From contig JACKCI010000002.1 of assembly GCA_020634155.1 (NCBI GenBank), positions 744,001 to 808,000 on the forward strand: a DNA stretch of 64,000 nucleotides, read 5' to 3'. The stretch's first letter is position 1; each line of letters starts with the position of its first letter. Both the position numbers and the translations under genes were made by a program. The DNA comes from Anaerolineales bacterium (GTDB lineage Bacteria > Chloroflexota > Anaerolineae > Aggregatilineales > J027). Of this stretch, positions 32,406 to 41,457 are shown piece by piece. The notes under the pieces are model-generated. The model was not told where the DNA came from. It searched no databases and saw only the letters and a program-made list of their open reading frames with translations.

Positions 32406-33521
32406 TCATTTTAGAACATGATTTTGTTCCATCACTTTCTCGTTGAAATAATCGAAATGGCGATAAAGTTGACTATGAAATCCATATTGAGAGAGATAGT
32501 CTAGCCAAATTTGCCGCGACTGACGCTGCAATTCAATGAAATCGTCTGGCGATAAGCGGCTATGAAAATCAGCAACTATATCTGCAATGTGCTTAATTTC
32601 ATGCTGTTCTACCCAAATACTATGCTTTTTCCAGTCGAGTATAAAATCGTAGGGCAACACTGAATCGGTGTTAACAAAAATGGGAATTCGTCCCAAGCAC
32701 ATGGTCTCATAAAACCGCTGAGAGAAATTACCTGACCCTCTTATACAAACCGTGTAATCAGAATGATAGATATTGTTCACAAATTCAATCCGTGAAGCAT
32801 GGAAAGCATTGGAACGTTCTTGGTCGGTTACCCCAGCACGATAACGCTTCCTAAGAATAAAATTGGTTTCAATCTGTGGGCTATGTGCGAGGCGGTTTAG
32901 AACTTTTGAACGCAGAATGACTGAAGGAACCAAGGGGAGAGGGTAGTGATATGGTTTGTAGCTATGTAGCTTGTAGGCGAGTGTGTCTCTTAAATTTCGG
33001 ACACCCCACCATGTTAAGCGGAGTGGGTTGGTTTTGGCATGCCCACAAAAGCCGACCACTGGTTTTTCTTGTTTGGGGCGCACATCAATTTTGTCACTAA
33101 AATAGAGTGCAGCGTAGTCTCTAAACATAACCGGAAGTGCAAAGTCACCAATTTTCCGTCGAGAGCTATAAAGTGATGCCTCGAATTTTATGACATTCTC
33201 AAAGGGTACATTTAGGCTAAAATCCCCTGATGTCCAGACAGCGACAGGGCGTTTGGCGCTGTGGGCGACTTCAACAAACTTAGCCGCTAGATCAACTTTG
33301 TTGAACTCCGCGTAGTAGTTCCACATCATTGGCAAGATACATATATCGGCATCAGCGATTGAGTCAACAAAGCTAAAATGGGTATAGCGTGCAGGGTAGA
33401 TTTCAACACGTTCAGATGGGGATTTGTCATTCCAATGGGCACGGACTATAGGAGAGAGATAACGGCGGTCTTCTGCTTGATAATGGGATATGTCAGTAAA
33501 TACATGTATCGGATGTTGCAT
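32406..33521 (-). CDS. Exostosin-like (GT47-type) glycosyltransferase
   Basis: A 371-aa protein starting at MQHPIHVFTD with GAGG before it; an ATG four codons upstream is less likely. The exostosin signature is in the C-terminal half: Y-T-V-C-I-R-G-S-G-N-F-S-Q-R-F-Y-E-T-M-C-L-G-R-I-P (with I-F-V-N next). Earlier parts have V-V-G-F-C-G-H-A. No signal peptide, so it probably acts in the cytosol. It is the last gene of the AT-rich glycan island. Donor unknown. Confidence 0.75.
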   Translation of the reverse strand: MQHPIHVFTDISHYQAEDRRYLSPIVRAHWNDKSPSERVEIYPARYTHFSFVDSIADADICILPMMWNYYAEFNKVDLAAKFVEVAHSAKRPVAVWTSGDFSLNVPFENVIKFEASLYSSRRKIGDFALPVMFRDYAALYFSDKIDVRPKQEKPVVGFCGHAKTNPLRLTWWGVRNLRDTLAYKLHSYKPYHYPLPLVPSVILRSKVLNRLAHSPQIETNFILRKRYRAGVTDQERSNAFHASRIEFVNNIYHSDYTVCIRGSGNFSQRFYETMCLGRIPIFVNTDSVLPYDFILDWKKHSIWVEQHEIKHIADIVADFHSRLSPDDFIELQRQSRQIWLDYLSQYGFHSQLYRHFDYFNEKVMEQNHVLK

Positions 33522-33625
33522 CAACCACCTCATGTGTTGTAGTCAAAATCTCAATAAAATTATACCTTGGATGCGACATGCAACATGGCGATGGATTGGG
33601 CTGAAAACTAAAGAGGCAATCGCAC

Positions 33626-34333
33626 TCAAGCAAGCGGTGTGATCATAGCAAGATAGTGTGTATTCAGCATTTGGAGCCTTTCCAAGGTGGCCGCAAGTGA
33701 CCACGAAAAAGGCACCAATTTGCGTGCCAATGGCGGTGCAAGTGTAAGTTTCTGAAAAGCATAACGGCAATTTGGGAAGTATGCTTTAATTTCAGCCTTC
33801 CCTATTCCTTTGGTTTGGGGATTGGTTGGATTTATCCAGAAGTCGTACCATAAAATACTTCCGCTGGGCTTCAAAACACGTACCATCTCAGCAGCCATCT
33901 TGCGCTTAATTTCTGCATCTAAAATAGATGAAAACGCAGTGAATTGAATGACTAGATCATGGCTATTGGCTGCAAAGGGCAGGCGCTGACCATCGGCACA
34001 AATGACTGGCACCTGCCCAATTAGGTCTTGAGCTTGATGTAGTCGTTCGGGTAAAAGGTCAATCCCATGAAGGTTGGTAACGGTGGCCCCATACTGGAGA
34101 AACTCCAGCAAGACACGCCCTTTTCCGCAACCAATTTCAAGAATGTTTATGTTTTCTAGTGAAGTGATACCCGCTTGACGCAGGCTCCGCAAGATAGCCC
34201 GTTGGCGTTGCTGGATTGTGAAAAGGTAGGATTGATTGAAGAAGGTATATTTATTGTCTCTGGCATATTGGCTACGCTGGGCATATTCCCCACGCATACG
34301 ATCAAGATCGGATATTGGTTGATGTGAGGTCAT
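33626..34333 (-). CDS. Class I SAM-dependent methyltransferase
   Basis: A 235-aa Rossmann methyltransferase starting at M-T-S-H-Q-P-I-S, whose ATG overlaps the stop of the GT2 gene (ATGA). SAM motif I: I-L-E-I-G-C-G-K-G-R-V-L. Motif II: G-I-D-L-L-P-E-R-L. Then V-I-C-A-D-G-Q-R-L-P-F and D-L-V-I-Q-F-T-A-F. The tail (V-L-K-P-S-G-S-I-L-W-Y-D-F) is typical. Coupled to a glycosyltransferase, it likely methylates a sugar or caps a glycan chain. Confidence 0.87.
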   Translation of the reverse strand: MTSHQPISDLDRMRGEYAQRSQYARDNKYTFFNQSYLFTIQQRQRAILRSLRQAGITSLENINILEIGCGKGRVLLEFLQYGATVTNLHGIDLLPERLHQAQDLIGQVPVICADGQRLPFAANSHDLVIQFTAFSSILDAEIKRKMAAEMVRVLKPSGSILWYDFWINPTNPQTKGIGKAEIKAYFPNCRYAFQKLTLAPPLARKLVPFSWSLAATLERLQMLNTHYLAMITPLA

Positions 34334-35349
34334 GTGGCCTGTCTCCATCGGCTACGAAAAGAGATAAGGCCCTTAAGAAAGCCCAACCCATAACTTAGAT
34401 GCAACGTTGCGAATGTAAGCGGGAGCAGGGTAAAGTGCCGCCAATGGGTTTGGCTGGCAATCCGCAGACTAGCTAGTATATTCACTGTGGCATATAGTCC
34501 AATTACCATTAGCCACAGCCATAGGAGAATTGGAATCAAGGGCGCGAGTATGGCTCCTCCAACTAGGACTGCCACAAAGATGGGGGGTACAAATTGGCGA
34601 AGCTGCATTTGAGCGGGATGTTTTTGCAGGACTCGTACCTTGTAATATCCGTATTGAAAATACTGCCGCCACAGCTTGCGGAGTGATGTTCGGCTATAGT
34701 ATTGTGACCGCACATCAGGTGTCAATAAAATCTTATAACCAAGGGCGCGTAGACGATAGTTGTACTCATCATCTTGGTTCCGCATCAGTTCCTCATCATA
34801 CAGCCCAGCGTGTTCAATAGCTTTTCGAGTGTAGGCCGGAAACGCTATTGTATCAACAAACATGGCGCGGTCTTTAACTGTGCGGAAAGCTGATCCGCCG
34901 ACCCCAAACGATGATTGCATTGCAAGTGCAATTGTTTCACCAGATGGTGTCTCGCTCATGGTTTCGATTGGCCCACCGACACCTACACTATCCCCTTTTT
35001 GCAGATGAGCAACACACCGCGAAACATAATCGGGTGCAATTTTGCAGTGTCCATCCACTCGCACAATAATCTCACCCTTGGCCTGTGCTAAAGCGATATT
35101 CATGCCAGTAGGGACGATATGCTTGGGGTTGTCTAAGATAACAACAGGGATTGATGGGTACCTTACGGCAACTTGGGCAACGATGTCACGGGTCTCGTCG
35201 GTTGACATACCATCGACAATGATAACCTCCATTTGCGAAGAGGAGTAATCTTGTTGCAGGACAGCAGTAAGGCTTTGTTCGATATAATCAGCCTCATTCC
35301 GGATGGGCATAATGACTGAGATAAATGGCAAGGCTTGGTGTTCACTCAT
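34330..35349 (-). CDS. Family 2 glycosyltransferase with C-terminal membrane segments
   Basis: A 339-aa GT-A enzyme: F-I-S-V-I-M-P-I-R-N-E-A-D-Y-I, then V-D-G-M-S-T-D-E-T and the D-x-D-like V-R-V-D-G-H-C. The Q-x-x-R-W-like region is N-Q-D-D-E-Y-N-Y-R. Two to three hydrophobic helices near residues 255-325 (F-V-A-V-L-V-G-G-A-I-L-A-P) anchor it. The layout matches ExoA/SucC-like succinoglycan transferases. It is coupled to the methyltransferase by ATGA. Confidence 0.9.
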   Translation of the reverse strand: MSEHQALPFISVIMPIRNEADYIEQSLTAVLQQDYSSSQMEVIIVDGMSTDETRDIVAQVAVRYPSIPVVILDNPKHIVPTGMNIALAQAKGEIIVRVDGHCKIAPDYVSRCVAHLQKGDSVGVGGPIETMSETPSGETIALAMQSSFGVGGSAFRTVKDRAMFVDTIAFPAYTRKAIEHAGLYDEELMRNQDDEYNYRLRALGYKILLTPDVRSQYYSRTSLRKLWRQYFQYGYYKVRVLQKHPAQMQLRQFVPPIFVAVLVGGAILAPLIPILLWLWLMVIGLYATVNILASLRIASQTHWRHFTLLPLTFATLHLSYGLGFLKGLISFRSRWRQAT

Positions 35350-35443
35350 GCTTTTGCTCTATGGCTAGTTTAAGATAGTTCTTGGTTACCCGAATTGGCC
35401 TATAAGATGAAGCAAAATAGACCTAAAGACAATCGGCTCTCAG

Positions 35444-36844
35444 CTAGTGGTAGGTAGATTGAAGTCTGCTGATAACCGCTTGGAATTTGCCAGAAGCCGT
35501 CCGCTCAATATGCTCCACTCGTTCTACTGTAACACGCATATCGGTTGTTAATCGCTGTTGGATGCGGTTCATAATGTCTTGCTCGTCGGCCTCACTGAAT
35601 CCGGCTTTAGGAACCACGCGAACCCGTATATGGTCAATCTGCTCTTGGATAATTTGCCCCTCTCGAACATGTGGCTGGTCTACAAAGATACCGTGAAATC
35701 TGACCATGCGACGCCCGTCGGGGCCAATAATGGTGTCTTCGATACGTCCGATAACTTCTTGCAACACAGGCATATTGCGTCCACAATGTGGGGTTTCGGA
35801 ACTCATAGTGGCGACATCGCCCAAACGATAGCGAATCAGGGGTTGATTACGTCGGATAAATCCCGTCACTAAGACTTCACCTTGTTGATCGACTGGTACT
35901 GGCTGAAATGTCTCATCAACAATTTCAAGAACTCCGGCATCAGGACTGATCAGTTTTTGCCCAAACTCATTTTCGCAGACATAGGACGAATCCTCAACGG
36001 TACCATATTCCTCATAGACCTGTGTTGAAAAGGCACGCTCAATAACATCACGCATTTCTGCTGTCACTTTTTCACTAGTTGTAATGACCGCTTTAAGCTT
36101 CGGGATTTCGAGACCCTGATCTAGTGCCATCTGAGCAAGTTGATAGATCGAATTGCTATAACCCGTGAACCATACAATGTTATGGCGTTTCAGCGCATGT
36201 AAATAGATTTTCACTGTATCAGGGCGCAAATGAAAGGCGGAGAAATACACTTGGTTCTCAGCGGTATTGTAGCGGTAAAATGGCCCACGACTTTCTGGAT
36301 TAGGCTCAACAATCCGTCCACTGAAGGTGGCACGCGGCACCTTGAAGCTAACACCCGCGAACTTGCATGAACGTGCTTCACGCATTGCAAGAGACCGCTG
36401 AAGCTCAGAAGGGAGCCAATAGGTTGCGACTGGAGTGCCCGTAGAACCGCTGGTATGGAAGACCAGATGTTTTTTTTGAGGTTGCCCGCCAATCAAAAAA
36501 TCTCGCGGGTTATCCCTAATGGCTGACTTTTCTACAGGCGGGAGACTCGGCAAATCGGCAAGCGTGAATTTCTCAAGTTGCTGGACAGTAACTAACCCTT
36601 TCCATGCTTGAGTATAGTAAGGGGCTTGGGTAAATGCAGAGACCAGCAATGCCCTTAGTTGGTTTTGGGTGTACTGCTGCCACTCTTCAGCAGAAAACCG
36701 TTCGCGGTCACAGAATGCTTGATACTCCTGTTGAAATTTTCCCCCAAAGCGGAGCCGCCTCCAGTAATATCCGTAAGCAGACACCATCATATGTTGCACC
36801 AACACAGGGGCATACTTGTAAAGTTTGTCTAAGTATCCAGCCAT
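35444..36844 (-). CDS. CapK/phenylacetate-CoA ligase-like adenylate-forming protein
   Basis: A 466-aa ANL-superfamily protein of the CapK branch found in capsule clusters. It has the phosphate-binding loop H-T-S-G-S-T-G-T-P-V, then Y-E-E-Y-G-T-V-E-D, R-Y-R-L-G-D-V-A-T-M and the C-terminal R-T-A-S-G-K-F-Q-A-V with the conserved Lys. Members probably activate a carboxylate to decorate a polysaccharide. The precise substrate is unknown. It ends 94 bp ahead of the GT2 gene and starts 4 bp after the GT4 stop. Confidence 0.87.
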   Translation of the reverse strand: MAGYLDKLYKYAPVLVQHMMVSAYGYYWRRLRFGGKFQQEYQAFCDRERFSAEEWQQYTQNQLRALLVSAFTQAPYYTQAWKGLVTVQQLEKFTLADLPSLPPVEKSAIRDNPRDFLIGGQPQKKHLVFHTSGSTGTPVATYWLPSELQRSLAMREARSCKFAGVSFKVPRATFSGRIVEPNPESRGPFYRYNTAENQVYFSAFHLRPDTVKIYLHALKRHNIVWFTGYSNSIYQLAQMALDQGLEIPKLKAVITTSEKVTAEMRDVIERAFSTQVYEEYGTVEDSSYVCENEFGQKLISPDAGVLEIVDETFQPVPVDQQGEVLVTGFIRRNQPLIRYRLGDVATMSSETPHCGRNMPVLQEVIGRIEDTIIGPDGRRMVRFHGIFVDQPHVREGQIIQEQIDHIRVRVVPKAGFSEADEQDIMNRIQQRLTTDMRVTVERVEHIERTASGKFQAVISRLQSTYH

Positions 36845-36848
36845 TCAA

Positions 36849-37904
36849 CTACTCGATTATTTGATTTGATTTACCAGTTATAGCAGAAGTTAGCAAGGCT
36901 TCCCACTGAGGCAATATGACGCTCCAGTCACAATTTAAAGCAGTCTCAAGAGCCTTGGTTGAGAGCCTATACGCTAATGCTTGGTCGCGTAAAATTCGCC
37001 CAATCGCATCTGACATTGCTACAGAATCATCAGGGGGTACAAGTAAGGCATTGATGCCATCATCCAAGATATAGGGTATGCCTCCTACATTGGTGCTGAC
37101 CACACACAAGCCTGTAGCCATTGCCTCCAAAACGCTCACGGGCGTATTATCAACATTCGTTGTATTGATAAAGCAATTGCCCTGTGCCAACCATTTAGGT
37201 ACTTCTGTTTTGGGAACTCCCCCCACAAACTGAATATGCTCAATGACACCTAGTTCGCTTGCGAGTTGTTGACAGCGTTGCAGACTCCCATCGCCTTTGT
37301 CCGGCCCTACCATAATTAGGCTAATATTAGGAAAGTCAGAAGCTAATTGTGCAACAACTTTGATGGCTAAATCTGGATTATATATGTCGTGAAAAGCGCG
37401 TAGCCAAATGAGTTTTGGGCCTAGGTTCTGCTGCTGTGTGGAGTGATATTGAGTGACATCCAAAGGATTGGGTAACAACTGAATATCAGCGCGATACACT
37501 TGCATCCCTTCCAATAGATAGCGTGAAGGGGTGGTTACAAATGCCGCAGGTTCAAGTAATTTTCTTGCTCGGCCCTTATTCTGATCAGCAAATATTGGTA
37601 AATTACCACCATGTAGCGTCAAGATATAGGGCTTCCTTAATCGTTTTAATATCCATACCACAATCTCAGCCCATATGAAGCTCGGCCCGCTATAGACATC
37701 AACCTGAGCCACTGAGTACCGTCGCCGATGCCACCATACCGTTCCTACCATTGTCAACAAGCGCAATAGGCGGGACTCTCGGCTGGAGGTGGTAATGACA
37801 GACCAGCCATTCGTTGATAATTTCTCAGCCAAATCCTCGCATACACCACGAGTTGTGCGTTTTTGGGAAAGAAAATTGCCAACAATCAAAACCTGCCGTT
37901 TCAT
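36849..37904 (-). CDS. GT4-family glycosyltransferase
   Basis: A 351-aa GT-B enzyme. N-terminal V-L-I-V-G-N-F-L-S and Y-S-G-P-S-F-I-W; acceptor H-G-G-N-L-P. The donor-binding half has G-G-V-P-K-T-E-V-P-K-W and D-N-T-P-V-S-V-L-E-A-M-A-T-G, with the second Glu of E-x7-E and Asp for the first. It is the first gene of the island and is divergent from the hydrogenase operon. Confidence 0.9.
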   Translation of the reverse strand: MKRQVLIVGNFLSQKRTTRGVCEDLAEKLSTNGWSVITTSSRESRLLRLLTMVGTVWWHRRRYSVAQVDVYSGPSFIWAEIVVWILKRLRKPYILTLHGGNLPIFADQNKGRARKLLEPAAFVTTPSRYLLEGMQVYRADIQLLPNPLDVTQYHSTQQQNLGPKLIWLRAFHDIYNPDLAIKVVAQLASDFPNISLIMVGPDKGDGSLQRCQQLASELGVIEHIQFVGGVPKTEVPKWLAQGNCFINTTNVDNTPVSVLEAMATGLCVVSTNVGGIPYILDDGINALLVPPDDSVAMSDAIGRILRDQALAYRLSTKALETALNCDWSVILPQWEALLTSAITGKSNQIIE

Positions 37905-38253
37905 GGGGTAGTATCTTTTCCAAGGTATTTCTTAGTAATGGAGTCTTTTTGATTGATGAAAGGTAAATGAAGTAAAGTTCTCCGAGTTTGCGACCAAACA
38001 ACCCTGTAGAATGACAATGATTGTAACAGTAGTCGTACATGTTTGTCCAAAACGCGCTGTGGTGATTCACCTAATTAGCTTCAAGGTTGCTGTGAAAGAT
38101 TCTGTCCGTCTTACCTCAATTATTCTACTCAATCCTCTCATGACATCTAGCATACCAAAATAACGCCCTTTTATAGGTGTGACCCCCTAACCCTTGCGGT
38201 AGAGTGATGGGTAGTAGACGTGCTTTTATATCGAAAGGATAAGAATCGCGTCG
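37905..38253. other. Intergenic region between GT4 and hydrogenase operons
   Basis: A 349-bp spacer with divergent genes on both sides, so both promoters should lie here. The sequence is AT-rich at its left and has no coding frame I trust. GAAAGGA lies upstream of the hydB start. I found no clear -10/-35 pair and no TTGAT-N4-ATCAA FNR-type site. Confidence 0.5.
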
Positions 38254-39375
38254 ATGACCACTTTTCTACTTGAACGGGAAGATTTTCCCGCCCTCCTCAA
38301 AACCCTGACCGACGCAGGCTATCAAGTTATAGCCCCCACCGTGCGCGAAGGGGCCATTGTTTATGACGAGATTGAATCAATTGCAGAACTGCCCATTGGC
38401 TACCACGACGAGCAAGAGGCCGCCTTTTATCGCCTGCACCCAACCAAAGACAAAGCGTTGTTTAGCTATGTGGTTGGGCCGCAGTCATGGAAGCGGTTTT
38501 TGCACCCGCCCGAAGTGCGGTTGTGGCAAGCCAAGCGTGTTGAGGGTGGTATGGAGATTGTCCCCAACACCCAAGCCGTACCCCGCTATGCCTTTGTCGG
38601 CGTGCGGGCCTGCGAACTCCATGCGATTGCCATTCAAGATAAGATTTTCATGCAAGGTGAATTTGTCGATCCGATATATCAAGCCCGTCGGGAGGCAGCC
38701 CTGATTGTGGCGGTCAATTGTGGGGTGGCAGGCGGCACCTGTTTCTGCGCCTCCATGCACACTGGCCCCCAAGTCACCAGTGGCTTTGATTTAGCCTTAA
38801 CCGAGGTGCTAGAAGACGGACGACACTATTTTGTGGTAGAAGTTGGCTCTGACACGGGCAAGGAACTATGGAAAGACGTTCCGCATCGCAAGGCCAAGCC
38901 CGAAGAAGCAGCAGCAGCCCAGCACATCATTGAACACACCGCTGCCCACATGGGCCGTGAGCTTGACATTGACGGGTTGCCTGAAATCATCACCCGCAAA
39001 ATCGAAAGCCCACGGTGGGAGACGATTGCCCAAACTTGCCTAGCCTGTGCCAACTGTACGATGGTTTGCCCAACCTGCTTCTGCAACACCATTGAGGACG
39101 TGACCGACCTCACGGGTGGCAGTGCCGAGCGCATTCGGAAGTGGGACTCATGTTTTACGATGGACTTTTCTTATATACATGGCGGTAGTGTCCGCTATTC
39201 GACCAAAGCCCGTTATCGGCAATGGCTGACCCACAAGCTCGCCACATGGGTGGAGCAATTTGGCACCTTGGGCTGTGTGGGATGTGGGCGCTGTATTACA
39301 TGGTGTCCGGTCGCCATTGATATAACGGCAGAAGCCGCGGCCATCCGGCAGAGTGATGATGGCAAAGGGAAATGA
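38254..39375 (+). CDS. hydB: Group 3b [NiFe] hydrogenase beta subunit (4Fe-4S)
   Basis: A 373-aa iron-sulfur electron carrier between the FAD subunit and the hydrogenase core. Motifs G-V-R-A-C-E-L-H, V-N-C-G-V-A-G-G-T-C-F-C-A-S-M-H-T-G-P, C-L-A-C-A-N-C-T-M-V-C-P-T-C-F-C and G-C-V-G-C-G-R-C-I-T-W-C-P mark HydB/AsrA-type proteins, with two C-terminal 4Fe-4S clusters. First gene of the operon, it ends 3 bp before the cNMP-fold gene. Related AsrA of sulfite reductase is excluded by the hydrogenase genes beside it. Confidence 0.92.
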   Translation: MTTFLLEREDFPALLKTLTDAGYQVIAPTVREGAIVYDEIESIAELPIGYHDEQEAAFYRLHPTKDKALFSYVVGPQSWKRFLHPPEVRLWQAKRVEGGMEIVPNTQAVPRYAFVGVRACELHAIAIQDKIFMQGEFVDPIYQARREAALIVAVNCGVAGGTCFCASMHTGPQVTSGFDLALTEVLEDGRHYFVVEVGSDTGKELWKDVPHRKAKPEEAAAAQHIIEHTAAHMGRELDIDGLPEIITRKIESPRWETIAQTCLACANCTMVCPTCFCNTIEDVTDLTGGSAERIRKWDSCFTMDFSYIHGGSVRYSTKARYRQWLTHKLATWVEQFGTLGCVGCGRCITWCPVAIDITAEAAAIRQSDDGKGK

Positions 39376-39378
39376 GCT

Positions 39379-39837
39379 ATGGATACCAAAACACTCGAAC
39401 CCATCCTTGCTGAACACCCATTCTTCAAAGACCTCAAACCTGAATATCTCAGTATCTTGGTAGGGTGTGCATCCAATGTACGCTTCGAAGCCAATGAGAT
39501 GATTTTCCAACACGGTGGCCCCGCAGATAAGTTCTATATCATCCGTCATGGGGAAGTGGCGATTGAGGTACATGACCCACGCCGCCATGTCATCCGCATT
39601 CAGACCCTGCGTGATGGGGATGTTTTCGGCTGGTCGTGGATGTTTGCAGGCCGTTCTTCCCATTTTGACGCTCGTGCGCTGATTTTGACACGGGCCATTG
39701 CGATGGATGGCGAATGCCTGCGCGGGAAGTTCAACAACGACCACAGCTTGGGCTATGAGATGATGCTGCGCTTTACGCCTGTCATCATCCGCCGCCTTGA
39801 AGCCGCTAGTATGCAGTTACTTGACATTTACAAATAA
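39379..39837 (+). CDS. Hydrogenase-associated cyclic-nucleotide-binding-fold protein
   Basis: A 152-aa protein with a cNMP/CAP_ED beta-barrel (residues 10-120) and no DNA-binding domain. The phosphate-binding cassette reads G-D-V-F-G-W-S-W-M-F-A-G-R-S-S-H-F-D-A-R-A: the Arg is kept but the G-E-L Glu that holds the ribose is Trp. It is placed inside the hydrogenase structural operon between beta and gamma genes, 3 and 10 bp apart. A role as assembly or gating protein, or as a sensor of a ligand other than cAMP, is inferred. I recall similar proteins next to group 3b enzymes elsewhere, so the linkage is probably conserved. Confidence 0.88.
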   Translation: MDTKTLEPILAEHPFFKDLKPEYLSILVGCASNVRFEANEMIFQHGGPADKFYIIRHGEVAIEVHDPRRHVIRIQTLRDGDVFGWSWMFAGRSSHFDARALILTRAIAMDGECLRGKFNNDHSLGYEMMLRFTPVIIRRLEAASMQLLDIYK

Positions 39838-39847
39838 GGAAGGGGCG

Positions 39848-40678
39848 ATGACCGCCAATCCAATGCTGCCAGAACCCTTCCGCATCCGTAAGGTGCAGAA
39901 GGAATCCTACGATACCTTTACCCTTGAACTGGAACCCCTGAATCGTCCAGACCCATTTCTATTCAAGGCTGGACAATTCAACATGCTTTATGTATTTGGG
40001 GTTGGGGAGGTGCCTATCTCGATCAGTGGCGACCCTCACCATCCCGAAACGTTGATTCACACCACGCGGGCCGTGGGGACGGTGACCAAAGCCATGCGTC
40101 AATTAAAAACTGGCGATGTGATGGGCATTCGTGGCCCCTATGGCACCAGTTGGCCCGTAGACCGTGCCGAGGGCTATGATGTAGTGATTGTGGCCGGGGG
40201 TATCGGTTTAGCACCCCTGCGCCCCTCGCTTTATCATGTCCTCGAACACCGTGATAAATATGGCAAGGTGGTGCTGCTGTATGGCACCCGTAGTCCGGAT
40301 GATATTCTGTTCCGCAAAGAACTGGAGCGTTGGCGCTCACGGTTCGACCTCGAAATCTATGTCACAGTAGACTATGCCAACCCCGGCTGGCGGGGTAATG
40401 TGGGCGTCGTCACCAACCTGATTCCCAAGGCCCCCTTTGACCCCTTGCACACCATGGCAATGATATGCGGCCCTGAAGTAATGATGCGCTTCACCGCTAT
40501 TGAATTGCTCAAGCGTGGGGTGGAGGCCCCTAACATTTATCTGACGATGGAACGCAACATGAAGTGCGGCATTGGCTTCTGTGGGCATTGCCAACTAGGG
40601 GAGAGTTTTATCTGCAAAGATGGCCCCGTGTTTGCTTTGCCTGAGATGCAAGAGCGCTTGAATCAATGGGAGGTGTAG
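39848..40678 (+). CDS. hydG: Group 3b hydrogenase gamma subunit (FAD/NAD(P)-binding)
   Basis: A 276-aa ferredoxin-NADP+ reductase-type subunit that passes electrons between NAD(P)(H) and the FeS chain. The FAD-binding barrel has G-E-V-P-I-S-I-S-G. The nucleotide-binding domain starts V-I-V-A-G-G-I-G-L-A-P-L-R. The C-terminus has a 2Fe-2S site, C-G-I-G-F-C-G-H-C-Q-L-G-E-S-F-I-C. The start is ATGACCGCC with AGGAAGGGG upstream. The next gene starts just past its stop. Its relation to PyrK is clear, but location decides the role. Confidence 0.93.
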   Translation: MTANPMLPEPFRIRKVQKESYDTFTLELEPLNRPDPFLFKAGQFNMLYVFGVGEVPISISGDPHHPETLIHTTRAVGTVTKAMRQLKTGDVMGIRGPYGTSWPVDRAEGYDVVIVAGGIGLAPLRPSLYHVLEHRDKYGKVVLLYGTRSPDDILFRKELERWRSRFDLEIYVTVDYANPGWRGNVGVVTNLIPKAPFDPLHTMAMICGPEVMMRFTAIELLKRGVEAPNIYLTMERNMKCGIGFCGHCQLGESFICKDGPVFALPEMQERLNQWEV

Positions 40679-40680
40679 TC

Positions 40681-41457
40681 ATGACCAAGCCGAAACTCGC
40701 TGTATGGAAGTTTGCCTCCTGCGATGGCTGCCAACTCAGTATTTTGGATTGTGAAGATGAATTGCTGGCGGTGGCGGATGCCGTTGAAATTGCCTACTTC
40801 CCCGAAGCGACCCGTAGCGTCGTCAGCGGCCCTTATGACATCTCGTTAGTGGAAGGCTCAGTGACGACCCCGCACGACATCCAACGCATTCAACGCATCC
40901 GTAAGGGTTCTAAGGTGTTGATTACGATTGGCGCGTGTGCGACGGCGGGTGGTATCCAAGCCCTCCGTAACTATAAGAACGTCAAAGAATTCACGGCAGC
41001 GGTCTATGCCCGTCCGGAATACATTGATACTCTCGATAAATCGACCCCTATCAGCGACCATGTCTTTGTTGATTTTGAATTGCGCGGCTGTCCCGTCAAC
41101 AAGTATCAGTTGGTAGAGGTTCTAAGCGCGTTCCTCAATGGACGCAAGCCCAACACCCCCGCTTATAGCGTGTGTATTGAATGTAAGCGGCGCGGCAATA
41201 TCTGTGTGATGGTCTCGCAAGGGACACCCTGTCTAGGCCCAGTCACCCATGCGGGCTGTGGGGCGCTCTGTCCGGCCTATAATCGCGGCTGTTATGGCTG
41301 CTTTGGCCCGATGGAAACACCCAACACCGCCTCGCTCACCAACGAGTGGACGCAGCATCTAGGGGTGAGTTCACCGGATGTGATGCGGGCCTTCCGTAGC
41401 TACAATGCTTATGCCGAATCCTTCCGTAAGGAGGCCCAAAACCATGACAACGGATAA
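40681..41457 (+). CDS. hydD: Group 3b [NiFe] hydrogenase small (delta) subunit
   Basis: A 258-aa FeS subunit of the 20-kDa NuoB-like family. The proximal cluster ligands C-D-G-C-Q-L-S-I, G-A-C-A-T-A-G-G and G-C-P-V-N are present, with later Cys-rich C-I-E-C-K-R-R-G-N-I-C and A-G-C-G-A-L-C-P-A-Y-N-R-G-C-Y-G-C. No twin-arginine signal, so the enzyme is cytosolic. The start MTKPKLAVWK follows the gamma stop by 2 bp. The large-subunit gene overlaps its end by 14 bp. Confidence 0.94.
   Translation: MTKPKLAVWKFASCDGCQLSILDCEDELLAVADAVEIAYFPEATRSVVSGPYDISLVEGSVTTPHDIQRIQRIRKGSKVLITIGACATAGGIQALRNYKNVKEFTAAVYARPEYIDTLDKSTPISDHVFVDFELRGCPVNKYQLVEVLSAFLNGRKPNTPAYSVCIECKRRGNICVMVSQGTPCLGPVTHAGCGALCPAYNRGCYGCFGPMETPNTASLTNEWTQHLGVSSPDVMRAFRSYNAYAESFRKEAQNHDNG

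Noticed and set aside
33543..33770. 75-codon minus-strand frame between the exostosin-like and methyltransferase genes
   Set aside because: Mostly overlaps the methyltransferase 3' end in another frame, and no ribosome site is seen.
37825..38070. Minus-strand 81-codon frame in the GT4-hydrogenase spacer
   Set aside because: Overlaps the GT4 start, has no ribosome site and no family features.
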